This document shows, piece by piece, positions 1-7,839 of a stretch of DNA of 64,000 bases (its first letter is position 1; the number at the start of each line of letters is the position of its first letter). The notes under the pieces were generated by a model. That model was given only the letters and a program-made list of their open reading frames with translations, searched no databases and was not told the DNA's origin. The translations under genes were made by a program, and so were the position numbers. The stretch covers positions 434,001-498,000 of the forward strand of contig OZ241901.1 in assembly GCA_965202895.1 (NCBI GenBank). The letters are read 5' to 3'. This stretch comes from JAJDXW01 sp965202895 (GTDB lineage Bacteria > Pseudomonadota > Gammaproteobacteria > HK1).

Positions 1-805
1 GCCAGGGCTCCGGCCACCGGTGTGGATACAGTGACCGATCGGCGGGTGCGTCGGTATCGACGTCCTCGCGCCGGACGATGCCCCAGAGGCGCGCACGGAT
101 GCCGGGCGGCAGGTCGGCGTAGTGCGGATGCCACCACAGGGTGATGTTGGTGCGCTCCTGGCCGGAGCGGTTCGGGTGGGCGCCGTGGACCAGACGGGCA
201 TCGGCGACCACCACGTCCCCGGCCGTCACCGGCACGTCCACCTCGTCCGGATGCGATGCATACGCGGGATCGTGCGGGTTCTCGACGGCGGCGAGGGCAG
301 GGTCGTGGGCGTCGATGACGTCGTGCAGCGGGTGGGGACGCCGGTGCGAGCCCGGGATGACCCGCAGGCAACCGTTCTCCCGCCGCGTGTCCGTCAGGTA
401 CAGGAACAGGGCGGCCTGGGCGATGCGGCCGGTACGCGAGATTGGATGGCGCCAGCCCCACCAGTCCTGGTGCCAGAAGAGGGCCGGCCCCCCGGGCGGC
501 TTGCTGATGACGTAGCCGGAGGTGAAGCGCGTATCGTCGAGCCCCATGCGGGAGAACATCTCCTGCAGGCCGGGACAGGCGATGAGCGCCGCGAACGGCG
601 GGTGGTCGGCCAGCGCGACGAGGCTTCCCTGGGACCTCCACCGGGCGCGGTGCTCCGCACCGACGGTGGCGAGGGCGGCCTCCGCCATCTCCTGCACCGA
701 CCGGAGGAGCACGGGGTCGAGCACCCCGGGGACGTGACAGTAGCCGTCGTCGACCAGCCGGCGCCGAGCCAGGGCCGGATCCCATGCCGCCGTGTCGCGG
801 TCCAT
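1..805 (-). CDS. Phytanoyl-CoA dioxygenase (PhyH) family protein, 3' end off window
   Basis: The reading frame starts at ATG 803-805 and stays open to base 1, giving 268 codons without the C-terminus. It reads as an Fe(II)/2-oxoglutarate dioxygenase of the PhyH family, enzymes that hydroxylate or halogenate diverse substrates. The iron-binding pair is H112 and D114 in the motif FWHQDWWGW. The distal iron ligand is H207 in LVHGAHPNR, and R218, eleven residues later, is placed to bind 2-oxoglutarate as in human phytanoyl-CoA hydroxylase. The gene points the same way as the CoA-transferase upstream, but 425 bp containing a repeat separate them, so operon membership is doubtful. The substrate cannot be deduced; bacterial members are often unrelated to phytanoyl-CoA. 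Confidence 0.9.
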   Translation of the reverse strand, partial: MDRDTAAWDPALARRRLVDDGYCHVPGVLDPVLLRSVQEMAEAALATVGAEHRARWRSQGSLVALADHPPFAALIACPGLQEMFSRMGLDDTRFTSGYVISKPPGGPALFWHQDWWGWRHPISRTGRIAQAALFLYLTDTRRENGCLRVIPGSHRRPHPLHDVIDAHDPALAAVENPHDPAYASHPDEVDVPVTAGDVVVADARLVHGAHPNRSGQERTNITLWWHPHYADLPPGIRARLWGIVRREDVDTDAPADRSLYPHRWPEPW

Positions 806-1049
806 TGCCCCCTCCTGCCTGCCTCGCACCCTCCGGACGCGAGATTACCCCGTTTCGGAGAACGGGTTCGAGCTCCCCGGCGGCGGCGAGCGGCGCCGGC
901 TCGCCCGGACTTCACCCTGAAGGTCGAGAGCGGCCGCCGCGAGCATGGCGGCCGTCGGGCGGCCCGAACCCGGCCCGGCACTCCGCGCGGCCGTCTGCCG
1001 GCAGGCAAGCCGGGAAGAGGGCCGGAGCATCCGCTCCGCGGGGGCTTCG

Positions 1050-1205
1050 AGACGCCGCGGTGGTGGGCCGCACGGATTGAAAGGCGTGGAAGGCCCAGCC
1101 CTGCCTGGCGCGTTCGCGCCGTCGAAGAGGCCTGGAACGGGGTGCGGCTCGCCACCGGGAGCGGATCGGTGTCCACGGCAGGAGGACGGGGAGACATGCG
1201 GGCGA
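1050..1205 (-). repeat. Dispersed repeat family E, copy 1
   Basis: Read on the minus strand, this segment matches 24287-24460 on the plus strand. The shared part begins with CCCGCATGTCTCCCCGTCCT, continues with scattered mismatches for about 110 bp, and is recognisable again near an ATCCGT-CGGCCC-CCGCC-CGGCGTC stretch. No terminal inverted repeats or target duplications were found. It lies in the 425 bp gap between the dioxygenase and CoA-transferase genes, where I see no gene. Confidence 0.6.
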
Positions 1206-1230
1206 GGCGCCCTCCATCCACGCCGGTCTC

Positions 1231-2541
1231 TCACGAAGTCTCACGAACAACCGGGGAAGGGGCGGCTCGGCTCTTCGCGGCCGTTCTCGAAGGCGCGGCG
1301 GCGAGGGCCGCGATCCGTTCCGGTCCATAGCCGATCCCGGCCAGCACCTCCCCGGTGTGCTCCCCGAGGCGGGGGGCGGGACGGACGATCCGGCACGGGG
1401 TGGCGGAGAGCTTGACCGGAAACCCCGTCATGCGGACCCTCCCGGCGCCGGGGTGAGGGACGTCGAGCACGAGGTCCTGGGCAAGCACCTGCGGGTCGGA
1501 GAACACCTCCGGGAGGTCCATCACCCGGCCGCACGGGCATCCCCCGTCGTTGAGCCGCCCGATCCAGTAGTCGACGGTGCGGGCCCGGGTGCGTTCGTTG
1601 ATCGCCTCGGCGAGCTCCCCGCGGCGTTCTCGCCGGGCCTCGTTGGTCGCGTACTCCGGCCGCTCGAGCAGGGCTTCGAGCCCGATCACGCGGAAGAAGC
1701 GGCGCACGAACCCGTCGTCCGGCGGCGCCACCGCGATGTGGCCGTCGCTCGCCTCGAAGAGGCCGTAGGGGGCGGCGATGGGGTGGTCGTTGCCGGTACG
1801 AACGGGTCTCCGTCCGGTCGCGAAGTACTCCGCGCTCATGTACGCGAGCATGCTGACGAGCCCGCCCATCAGGCTCGTTTCCACGTACTGCCCGGGGCCG
1901 GGTAGCGGCGCGCCGCCCACCGTCCCGCCCGCATCCGCGTCCGTTTCCGCATCCGTGCCCACATCCGCGTTCACACCCGCACCCGCACCCGCGCCGGAGC
2001 CCCGTGCGTGAAGCGCGCTCGCGATCCCGAACGCCGCGTAGAGCCCGGCGATGAGGTCGCCGATCGGGGGGCCGCTCCGCATCGGGCCGCCGTCCGGGGC
2101 GCCGCTCACCGCCATGAACCCGCTCATCGCCTGGGCGATGAAGTCGAAGGAGGGGCGTTCCGCGTAGGGTCCGGTGGACCCGTACCCGTTGACGCCGGCG
2201 ACGATGAGGCGCGGGTTGATCGCCTCGATCCGTTCGGGCCCGAACCCCATCTTCGCAAGCACCCCGGGCCGGTAGTTCTCCACCAGCACGTCGGCGGAGC
2301 GCAGGAGGTCGGCGAGGGCGGCCCGCCCCGGCTGGCCGTAGAGGTCGAGGACGACCGAGCGCTTGTTGCGGTTGAATTGCGCGAAGTACCAACTGACGCC
2401 GGCGCGGATCGTGCCGGTCCGGCGCATGAGATCGCCCTCCGGACCTTCGATCTTGGTGCAGAAGGGGCCGGCGAGCACCCGGGTGAGGTCGATGACCCGG
2501 ACCCCGGCGAGCGCCCCCGGCGGCCGGGGCGGAGCCGTCAT
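1231..2541 (-). CDS. CaiB/BaiF-type CoA-transferase (family III), possibly impaired
   Basis: A 436-residue family III CoA-transferase, which moves CoA between carboxylic acids through an aspartyl-CoA intermediate. The start at 2541 gives the typical N-terminus LAGVRVIDLTRVLAGPFCT. Family signatures include NRNKRSVVLDL, VENYRPGVLAKMGFG and YGSTGPYAERPSFDF. Two things are odd. First, the roughly ten residues that normally follow GPFCT (the LGDLGADVI-like strand) are missing, so GPFCT runs straight into KIEGPEGD. Second, the position usually holding the nucleophilic Asp (VDVS) reads YVETSL, a Glu. A low-complexity Ala/Gly/Asp insert precedes that site. The gene follows the HMG-CoA-lyase-like gene with a 130 bp gap, so together they may form a small acyl-CoA pathway. 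Activity is uncertain. Confidence 0.85.
   Translation of the reverse strand: MTAPPRPPGALAGVRVIDLTRVLAGPFCTKIEGPEGDLMRRTGTIRAGVSWYFAQFNRNKRSVVLDLYGQPGRAALADLLRSADVLVENYRPGVLAKMGFGPERIEAINPRLIVAGVNGYGSTGPYAERPSFDFIAQAMSGFMAVSGAPDGGPMRSGPPIGDLIAGLYAAFGIASALHARGSGAGAGAGVNADVGTDAETDADAGGTVGGAPLPGPGQYVETSLMGGLVSMLAYMSAEYFATGRRPVRTGNDHPIAAPYGLFEASDGHIAVAPPDDGFVRRFFRVIGLEALLERPEYATNEARRERRGELAEAINERTRARTVDYWIGRLNDGGCPCGRVMDLPEVFSDPQVLAQDLVLDVPHPGAGRVRMTGFPVKLSATPCRIVRPAPRLGEHTGEVLAGIGYGPERIAALAAAPSRTAAKSRAAPSPVVRETS
1924..2003. repeat. CCCGCA/TCCGCG-type imperfect hexamer repeat inside the CoA-transferase gene
   Basis: About twelve imperfect hexamers of the CCCGCA, TCCGCG and TCCGCA type run through the coding sequence. 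They encode an Ala/Gly/Asp/Thr-rich insert just before the family active-site region. Because the unit is six bases, length changes would stay in frame. Confidence 0.75.
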
Positions 2542-2671
2542 CGCGCGCCCGCTTCGTCTTGCATCGGGTCGGATCTCCCCCGGGGGCACGGCCGGGCGAT
2601 GCGGCGGGCCGCGGCGCGCGGCGCAGGGCCGGTCGGGCGGCCGACGGGCGGCCAGCCGGACGGGCGGCCGC

Positions 2672-3607
2672 TCAGCCGGCCGCGGTGCGCGCCTCGTCGA
2701 GCGCATGAAGGCGCGTGCGGGCGCCCGCCTTCATGACCTGCCCGGGAAGGGGATGTGCCACCACCTCCTCGACCCGGCGCGCGACCTCGCAGAGCCGGTC
2801 GAGGTCGATGCCGGTCTCGATCCCCATCTCGTGCAGCAGGTAGACGAGGTCCTCGGTGCAGACGTTGCCGGTCGCCCCCGGCGCGAAGGGACAGCCGCCG
2901 AGCCCGCCGATCGACGATTCGAACCGGTCGATCCCCTCGTCGAGGCCGGCCATCACGTTGCAGAGGCCGATGCCGCGGGTGTTGTGGAAGTGGAGGGCGA
3001 CGGGGGTCTCCGGGAAGCGGTCGCGCAGGTAGCGGCAGAGCCCGGTGACGAGGGGCGGGGTGGCCATGCCGGTGGTGTCGCCGAGGCCGATCCCGTGGAA
3101 ACCGAGCTTCTCGAACCGCTCGGCGACGTAGCCGATCCGCTCGAAGGGGACGTCGCCTTCGAACGGGCAGCCGAAGGCGGTCGCGATCGCGCCGTGGACG
3201 GGCACGTTCGCGTCGCCCGCGATGAGCGCGACCTCCTCGAAGCCGTCGAGGGATTCGTCGACGCCGCGGTTGACGTTCTTGCGGTTGTGGCTCTCGGAGG
3301 CCGAGATCACCACCACGAGCTCGTCTACGCCGGCGTCGACCCCGCGCCGGGCTCCCTTGGCGTTGGCGATGAGGCCCATCATCGTCGAGGTGCGGTCCAC
3401 GCCCCTCAGCACCTCCGCGGAGTCGGCGAGCTGCGGCACCGCACGCGGCGACATGAACGACGAGTACTCGAGGCGCGGGACCCCGGCCGCCACGAGGTCG
3501 TTGATGATCCGGACCTTGGTCTCGGTGGGAATGAACCTGGGCTCCGCCTGGAATCCGTCGCGGGTCCCGACTTCGGTCACCTGTACGCGGGCTGGTCTCA
3601 TGTTCAT
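2672..3607 (-). CDS. Hydroxymethylglutaryl-CoA lyase-like enzyme
   Basis: A 311-residue TIM-barrel lyase of the HMGL-like family, which cleaves 3-hydroxy-acyl-CoA thioesters (HMG-CoA to acetoacetate and acetyl-CoA in the prototype). Catalytic R16-D17 lie in TRDGFQ. The metal ligands H206 and H208 lie in LHFHNTRG, where the usual Asp after the second His is Asn. The active-site Cys loop is GGCPFAPGATGN with C239, followed by TEDLVYLL. Start choice is ATG 3605-3607; a second in-frame ATG lies six bases downstream. It reads toward the CoA-transferase, and the pair suggests activation plus cleavage of a branched dicarboxylate such as an HMG- or citramalyl-type acid. That substrate is inference. 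Confidence 0.88.
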   Translation of the reverse strand: MNMRPARVQVTEVGTRDGFQAEPRFIPTETKVRIINDLVAAGVPRLEYSSFMSPRAVPQLADSAEVLRGVDRTSTMMGLIANAKGARRGVDAGVDELVVVISASESHNRKNVNRGVDESLDGFEEVALIAGDANVPVHGAIATAFGCPFEGDVPFERIGYVAERFEKLGFHGIGLGDTTGMATPPLVTGLCRYLRDRFPETPVALHFHNTRGIGLCNVMAGLDEGIDRFESSIGGLGGCPFAPGATGNVCTEDLVYLLHEMGIETGIDLDRLCEVARRVEEVVAHPLPGQVMKAGARTRLHALDEARTAAG

Positions 3608-3820
3608 CGTCTCTCGCCTCGGTTTCGCTCTGGGTCTGGGCCGGGCGCCGGGCCAAGCCGGACCGGTGGGGCCGGGCCGTGCCGGTATCGGGGCCTGCCC
3701 TGCGGCGCCCCGTCCCGAGCCGACGTCCCGGCCGGGGGCGCGGGCGCCACAACCGCCGGAAATGCCTCGAGGCGCCGATCCTAGCCGAGAACGGCGCACC
3801 AGGACAGGCGCTCCGGGCAT
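3608..3820. other. Gap upstream of the lyase gene; no gene seen
   Basis: This GC-rich stretch holds no convincing ORF or RNA gene. Its last five bases, GGCAT (3816-3820), are the left copy of the target duplication of the family A element that follows. Confidence 0.6.
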
Positions 3821-4129
3821 GAGGCATGTGCGCTGTGGGGTGTTCGCCGGACATGCCTCTCGCGGACGCTCTTGGGCACGGCGTCCTGGGAACGCTCGTG
3901 TCCCGCCCGCATTGATCGGCGGCGGCCTCGCCGTCCCGTTTGCGGGCGGGACACGAGCGTTCCCAGGACACCGTGCCCGCGCAAGCGGCTCCGTGGGGCG
4001 AAATCCGCCAGCAACCCCCCTCGAACCGACCCCAAACCGCGGAAGAACGCCGTCTTCGTGGGGTAAAAATATCTCGACCCCCTCTCTACTCCCTCTATAT
4101 CAAGAGCTTACGAACAGCGCCCGGGCCTC
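3821..4129 (+). mobile_element. MITE-like element family A, copy 1 (loop state I), 5-bp TSD GGCAT
   Basis: A 309 bp non-autonomous element. It opens with GAGGCATGTGCGC and closes with GCGCCCGGGCCTC, an imperfect terminal inverted repeat. It is flanked by perfect direct repeats GGCAT at 3816-3820 and 4130-4134. Its centre is a palindrome with 38-bp arms at 3874-3911 and 3941-3978 (one mismatch) around a 29-nt loop. The right third is more AT-rich and ends with a TATATCAAGAGCTTACGAAC-like stretch conserved in copies 2 and 3. There is no transposase ORF; frames crossing it are spurious. It lies between the divergent lyase and SDR genes, so it could affect both promoters. Confidence 0.88.
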
Positions 4130-4280
4130 GGCATTCATCGGGGTGGTTCCGGGGGCGGCCGTCGAGTCCCGATCCGCATCGCATGAATCGTCGATAGTGC
4201 ACTTTCAGACCAGCATCACCCGAATTCTTCTCCAGGACACATCGGGCGCGCATACCCCGATGCGCACTTGGGCATTCATC

Positions 4281-4313
4281 CGGCGGGGATGCGGCGGGGA
4301 TGCGGCGGGGATG
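4281..4313. repeat. Three tandem copies of an 11-bp unit
   Basis: CGGCGGGGATG is repeated three times without interruption, 80 bp upstream of the SDR start. Just before it, GGCATTCATC at 4271-4280 repeats the sequence at 4130-4139. The rest of the gap 4130-4395 shows no gene. Confidence 0.85.
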
Positions 4314-4395
4314 CGAAGGGAGGAGCCCGCCCGAGCGGCGCGATTGGCATAATCCGGGCTGGGCGTCGGGGGATGCGCGTGTCACGGGAGCAGTC

Positions 4396-5169
4396 ATGGA
4401 ACCGTTCGATCTGAAGGGCCGGGTCGCCGTCGTCACCGGCTCGACGAAGGGCATCGGGAAGGCGGTCGCGGCCGGCTTCTGCCGCGCCGGCGCCAAGGTG
4501 GTGGTCTCGAGCCGGAAGGCCGACGCCTGCGAGGCGGTGGCCGCGGAGCTCAACCGCGAGCAGGCCCGCGACGGGGGCGAAGCGGTCTCCATCCCGTGCC
4601 ACGCGGGCAAGCTCGACCAGCTCGAGGCCCTCGTCTCGCGCACCCTCGACCGGTGGGGGAAGATCACCACCTGCGTCCCGAACGCGGCCGCGAACCCCTA
4701 CCACGGAGGGCTGGCCGGGATCCCGGATTCGGCGTTCGACAAGATCATGGAGACCAACGTCCGCGCCACGTTCTGGCTGTGCCGCCTCGTGCTCCCGCAC
4801 ATGGTCGAACGCGGGGACGGGTCGATCGTCGTCATCGCGAGCATCGCGGGGCTCAAGGGGAGCCCCGATCTCGGGGCCTACGCGATGTCCAAGGTCGCGT
4901 GCCACCAGCTCGCCCGCAACCTCGCGGTGGAGTACGGGCCGCACGGGGTCCGGGTCAACGCGATCGCGCCCGGGCTCATCAGGACCGATTTCGCGAAGGC
5001 GCTCTGGACGGATCCGGAGCGGCTCGACGCGGTGTCCAACCGGCTGCCGCTCCGCCGCATCGGCGACCCGGCGGAGGTCGCGGGCGCGGCGCTCTTCCTC
5101 GCGAGCCCGGCCGCCTCCTACGTGACCGGCCAGGTGCTCAACGTGTGCGGCGGAGCGGCGGTGGTATGA
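4396..5169 (+). CDS. SDR family NAD(P)-dependent oxidoreductase
   Basis: A 257-residue classical short-chain dehydrogenase/reductase, a cytoplasmic Rossmann-fold enzyme that interconverts alcohols and ketones. The cofactor motif TGSTKGIG spans residues 14-21. The usual NNAG turn reads NAAANPY. The catalytic set is S149, Y162 and K166 (YAMSK). The C-terminal half, GVRVNAIAPGLIRTDFAKAL and the final CGGAAVV, matches the family. The start ATG 4396 gives the standard N-terminus FDLKGRVAVVTG. It stands alone, 100 bp before the next gene. Substrate and cofactor preference are not evident; fatty-acyl or steroid-like ketones are possible. Confidence 0.92.
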   Translation: MEPFDLKGRVAVVTGSTKGIGKAVAAGFCRAGAKVVVSSRKADACEAVAAELNREQARDGGEAVSIPCHAGKLDQLEALVSRTLDRWGKITTCVPNAAANPYHGGLAGIPDSAFDKIMETNVRATFWLCRLVLPHMVERGDGSIVVIASIAGLKGSPDLGAYAMSKVACHQLARNLAVEYGPHGVRVNAIAPGLIRTDFAKALWTDPERLDAVSNRLPLRRIGDPAEVAGAALFLASPAASYVTGQVLNVCGGAAVV

Positions 5170-5269
5170 GACGGGGCACGGTGGCCCCGGGTCGCCGGAC
5201 CCTCCGCCCGCCGGGTGGGCGGCCGGGCGGGGGCGGCAGCCGACGAGGGCGAGGGCGAGGAGCGGAACG

Positions 5270-5761
5270 ATGACGACACGGGTGCACTTCATCCACGGCC
5301 TCGAAGGGAGCCCGAGTGGAAGCAAGGCGCGCCTCCTCGCCCGGCACTTCGACGCGGTGACCCCGGCCATGGACACCTCGGACTTCGAGGGATGCGTGGC
5401 CCGGCACGCGGCCCTGCTCGCCGAGGGCGGCGGCCCGGACGTGCTCGCCGGCTCCTCGTTCGGGGGGGCGGTGGCGGTCGCGCTCCTCCAGCGCGGCCAC
5501 TGGGCCGGGCCGACCCTGCTCCTCGCCCAGGCCGCCCTGCTCTACGGCCTGCCCGCGGAGCTGCCGTCCGGGGTCCCGGTGTGGATCGCGCACGGGCGCG
5601 GGGACGACCTGGTGCCGCCGGAGCACAGCCGTCGCCTCGCGACGGCCGGCGACCCCGCGTTCGTCCGGCTCATCGAGGTGGACGACGACCACTCCCTCCA
5701 CGCGAGCGTGGAGAACGGCGCCCTCGTCGACTGGGTCCGCGGGCTCGCGGAGAGCCGATAG
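5270..5761 (+). CDS. Small alpha/beta hydrolase (YqiA-like esterase)
   Basis: A 163-residue alpha/beta hydrolase resembling the small YqiA-type esterases. The N-terminal strand VHFIHGLEGSP holds the oxyanion-hole region. The nucleophile elbow GSSFGG places the catalytic Ser at S63. The acid is D112 or D113 in HGRGDDLVP, and the base is H141 in DDDHSLH. The start has a GAGGAG ribosome-binding site about eight bases upstream. It is short for the fold but consistent with this subfamily. No lid domain or signal peptide is visible, so it is probably a cytoplasmic serine hydrolase of unknown substrate. Confidence 0.82.
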   Translation: MTTRVHFIHGLEGSPSGSKARLLARHFDAVTPAMDTSDFEGCVARHAALLAEGGGPDVLAGSSFGGAVAVALLQRGHWAGPTLLLAQAALLYGLPAELPSGVPVWIAHGRGDDLVPPEHSRRLATAGDPAFVRLIEVDDDHSLHASVENGALVDWVRGLAESR

Positions 5762-5890
5762 CGCCGATCGGGTCGGGGCGCCGCTTCACGGCGCAGGGCT
5801 CGGTATCGGAAGATACGGCTTGTCACACTTGGCGGGATCGGCAAAGATTCCCACCCGCAAGAATCGTGCGATGGCTCCTGGGAGGATCAC

Positions 5891-6148
5891 ATGGCCGGGT
5901 CGGAGCTCCAAGAGAACATCGAGGCGTTCGATGCGATGCGCTCCACGCTGGAAGAGCATCATCTCCACAAGTACGTCGTGTTCCACGACAGAGCCCTCGT
6001 CGGCGCCTACGATACGTTCCACACCGCGGCGCGAGAGGCGGTGAGGCGTTTCGGCTCCGGGCCATACCTGATCCGTCAGGTCGGGGCAGCCGGAAACATG
6101 CCGATGCCGGCTTCGGTTGCGTTCCGACCACATCATGCCTCTCGCTGA
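5891..6148 (+). CDS. Small conserved hypothetical protein, partner of the retropepsin-like gene
   Basis: An 85-residue soluble protein without a known catalytic motif. The central part HLHKYVVFHDRALVGAYDTF followed by AAREAVRRFG resembles small bacterial proteins often encoded immediately before a retropepsin-like aspartic protease. That arrangement is repeated here, because its 3' end overlaps the start of the next gene. The overlap suggests translational coupling. Function is unknown; it could be a partner or a substrate of the protease. Confidence 0.72.
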   Translation: MAGSELQENIEAFDAMRSTLEEHHLHKYVVFHDRALVGAYDTFHTAAREAVRRFGSGPYLIRQVGAAGNMPMPASVAFRPHHASR

Positions 6149-6590
6149 CCTCGGCTTCCTCGATCAGGCCGGAAGGCCGGATCCGACCCTGCTGGTCGAC
6201 GCCGGGCCGACGATCGAGGTCGTGGTCTCCACCCTCGCCGCGCCGGACGGGCTTCCGCCGCCCACGCGCACCACCCACGCGCTCGTGGACACCGGGGCGG
6301 CCCAGAGCTGCATCGACGATGACTTGGCGAGAGAGCTCGTTCTGCCCGTGATCGACCGGATGACGGTCAGCGGGGCGGCGGGTGCGGGGCAACATGACGT
6401 CTACGCGGTGCGAGTCGAGATTCCGAGCCTGGAAGTCGGGCAGTTCGGAGCATTCGCAGGTGTGGACCTCGCGGCAGGCGGCCAGCCGCACAGGATATTG
6501 CTCGGAAGAACGTTCCTCCAGCGCACGGTGATGATCTACGACGGAATCCGCGCCCAAGTGACGATCGCAAGCGCCCGGATGAACGGTTAA
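6135..6590 (+). CDS. Retropepsin-like aspartic protease family protein
   Basis: A 151-residue protein with the aspartic protease signature ALVDTGAAQSCID, catalytic D52 in Asp-Thr-Gly-Ala. The later hydrophobic-hydrophobic-Gly element reads HRILLGRTFLQ, as in single-domain retropepsins, which act as homodimers. I chose ATG 6135; an in-frame TTG at 6117 would add six residues, and neither has a clear ribosome-binding site. It overlaps the preceding small gene by 14 bp. No signal peptide or membrane anchor is present, so an intracellular role is likely. Substrate unknown. Confidence 0.8.
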   Translation: MPLADLGFLDQAGRPDPTLLVDAGPTIEVVVSTLAAPDGLPPPTRTTHALVDTGAAQSCIDDDLARELVLPVIDRMTVSGAAGAGQHDVYAVRVEIPSLEVGQFGAFAGVDLAAGGQPHRILLGRTFLQRTVMIYDGIRAQVTIASARMNG

Positions 6591-6669
6591 CGGTTGGAGG
6601 ACGCCGAGCCCTCGCTGCCCGATCCCGGCCGGTTGTGCCTCGCGCGGGTTCGCGGCTAGAGTCGCGCGC

Positions 6670-7839
6670 ATGGAGATCCGCTACGAAGCACCCGGCGTAC
6701 GTGACGATCTGACCGCCGCCCACGCCCGCTATTGGGGCCATCTCGCCCGCCCCGGCGCGAGCTGGAGCGGGCCGGAGCGCGTCGCCCTCGCCCGCGAGGC
6801 GAGACACGCCCCCGGCTGCGCATACTGCCGCCGCCGGCGGGCCGCCCTCTCGCCCTTCGCCGCGGAGCAGGGTGTGCACGACGTCGCCCCCGGCAACGCC
6901 GGCCGCCTGCCCGCGCCCGCCGTGGACGCGGTCCACCGCATCGTCAACGACGCGAGCCGGCTGACCCGCCGGTGGTACGAGCAGACCCTCGCGGATGGGC
7001 TGACCGATGCCCGGTACGTCGAGCTGGCGGGCACGGTGGCCGCGGTGGTCAGCATCGACGCCTTCTGCCGCGCGGTCGGCGACCCCCTCCATCCGTTGCC
7101 CGAGCCAGAGCCCGGCGCGCCGACCGGCTACCGGCCCGCCGCGGCGCGGGACGACGGCCAGGCCTGGGTCCCGATGGTGCCGTTCGACAACTCCGGCACC
7201 CCGGAGGCGGACCTCTGGCCGCCGAAGCGGACCGGCAACGTCATCCGGGCGTTGAGCCTCGCCCCGGACGAGGTGAGGACCCTGAACGATCTCGGGGGCG
7301 CCCACTACGTCGATCACCTTCTCGTCCGCGATCCTTCCGCCGCCCGGGCCGGCGGCGCCCTCACCCGGGCCCAGATCGAGCTGGTGGCCGGCCGGGTCTC
7401 GATCCTCAACGACTGCTTCTACTGAACCAGCGCCCATGCGGCGCTGCTCCGGGCGAGCGGCAGGTCGAGCGGCGAGGAGGCGGACGTGCGGGCGCTGGCC
7501 GATCCCGAGGTCGAAAGCGGGGTTCCGAACGGGCGCGCGCTCCTCGCGTTCGCCGCCGCGGTCGCGGGCGACGACGACGCACACCTCGCCCGGGCGCGAG
7601 AGGCTCTCCGGGCCGAGATGGGCGACGCCGGGGTCGCGGACGCCGCCGCCGTCGCCTCCAACTTCGAGCGAATGGTCCGGGTCGCCGATGCGACCGGCAT
7701 CGAGCTCGGGGACTGGATGGAGTCCTTCACCGAGGACGTGCGCACGGACCTCTCCCTCGATCGGTTGCGCACCCGCCCGGACGATGCCCGGCGGGAATCG
7801 CCCCTCGCCGGCCTTTCCGCCGCCGGTTCGGCCCCGTGA
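6670..7839 (+). CDS. AhpD-like (carboxymuconolactone decarboxylase fold) probable selenoprotein with in-frame UGA
   Basis: Read normally, the gene stops at TGA 7423-7425 after CFY. Reading through in the same frame gives TSAHAALLR and continues to 7839, 389 residues in all. The UGA then falls at residue 252 in C249-F-Y-U252-T-S-A-H256, exactly the second redox position of the AhpD C-x2-C-x3-H peroxidase motif. The N-terminal half has a second C50-x2-C53 pair (GCAYCRRR). The downstream frame keeps normal coding character and its stop overlaps the next gene start (GTGA). AhpD-like selenoproteins are known from bacterial surveys. A hairpin lies directly after the UGA. It probably reduces peroxides or acts as a thiol oxidoreductase. 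A simple nonsense mutation is the alternative. Confidence 0.8.
7423..7446 (+). promoter_or_regulatory. Candidate bacterial SECIS hairpin just 3' of the UGA
   Basis: After UGA 7423-7425 comes a perfect 7-bp stem, CAGCGCC (7428-7434) and GGCGCTG (7440-7446), around the 5-nt loop CATGC. Position and size suit a bacterial selenocysteine insertion element read by SelB. The sequence also encodes the conserved AhpD histidine, so base pairing by chance in GC-rich coding DNA cannot be excluded. Confidence 0.55.

Noticed and set aside
394..1221. Minus-strand frame of 275 codons over the dioxygenase region
   Set aside because: It overlaps the true dioxygenase gene in a different frame and the family E repeat, and its Arg/Pro/Ser-rich composition is typical of shadow frames in GC-rich DNA.
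3884..3968. Core palindromes as ordinary Rho-independent terminators
   Set aside because: Stems of 28-38 bp without a T-run, and placement between divergent as well as convergent genes, do not fit terminators, although secondary effects on transcription are possible.
3821..4129. CRISPR array or leader formed by the dispersed palindromes
   Set aside because: Copies are single, kilobases apart, flanked by target duplications and lack spacers, so they are transposon-like and not an array.
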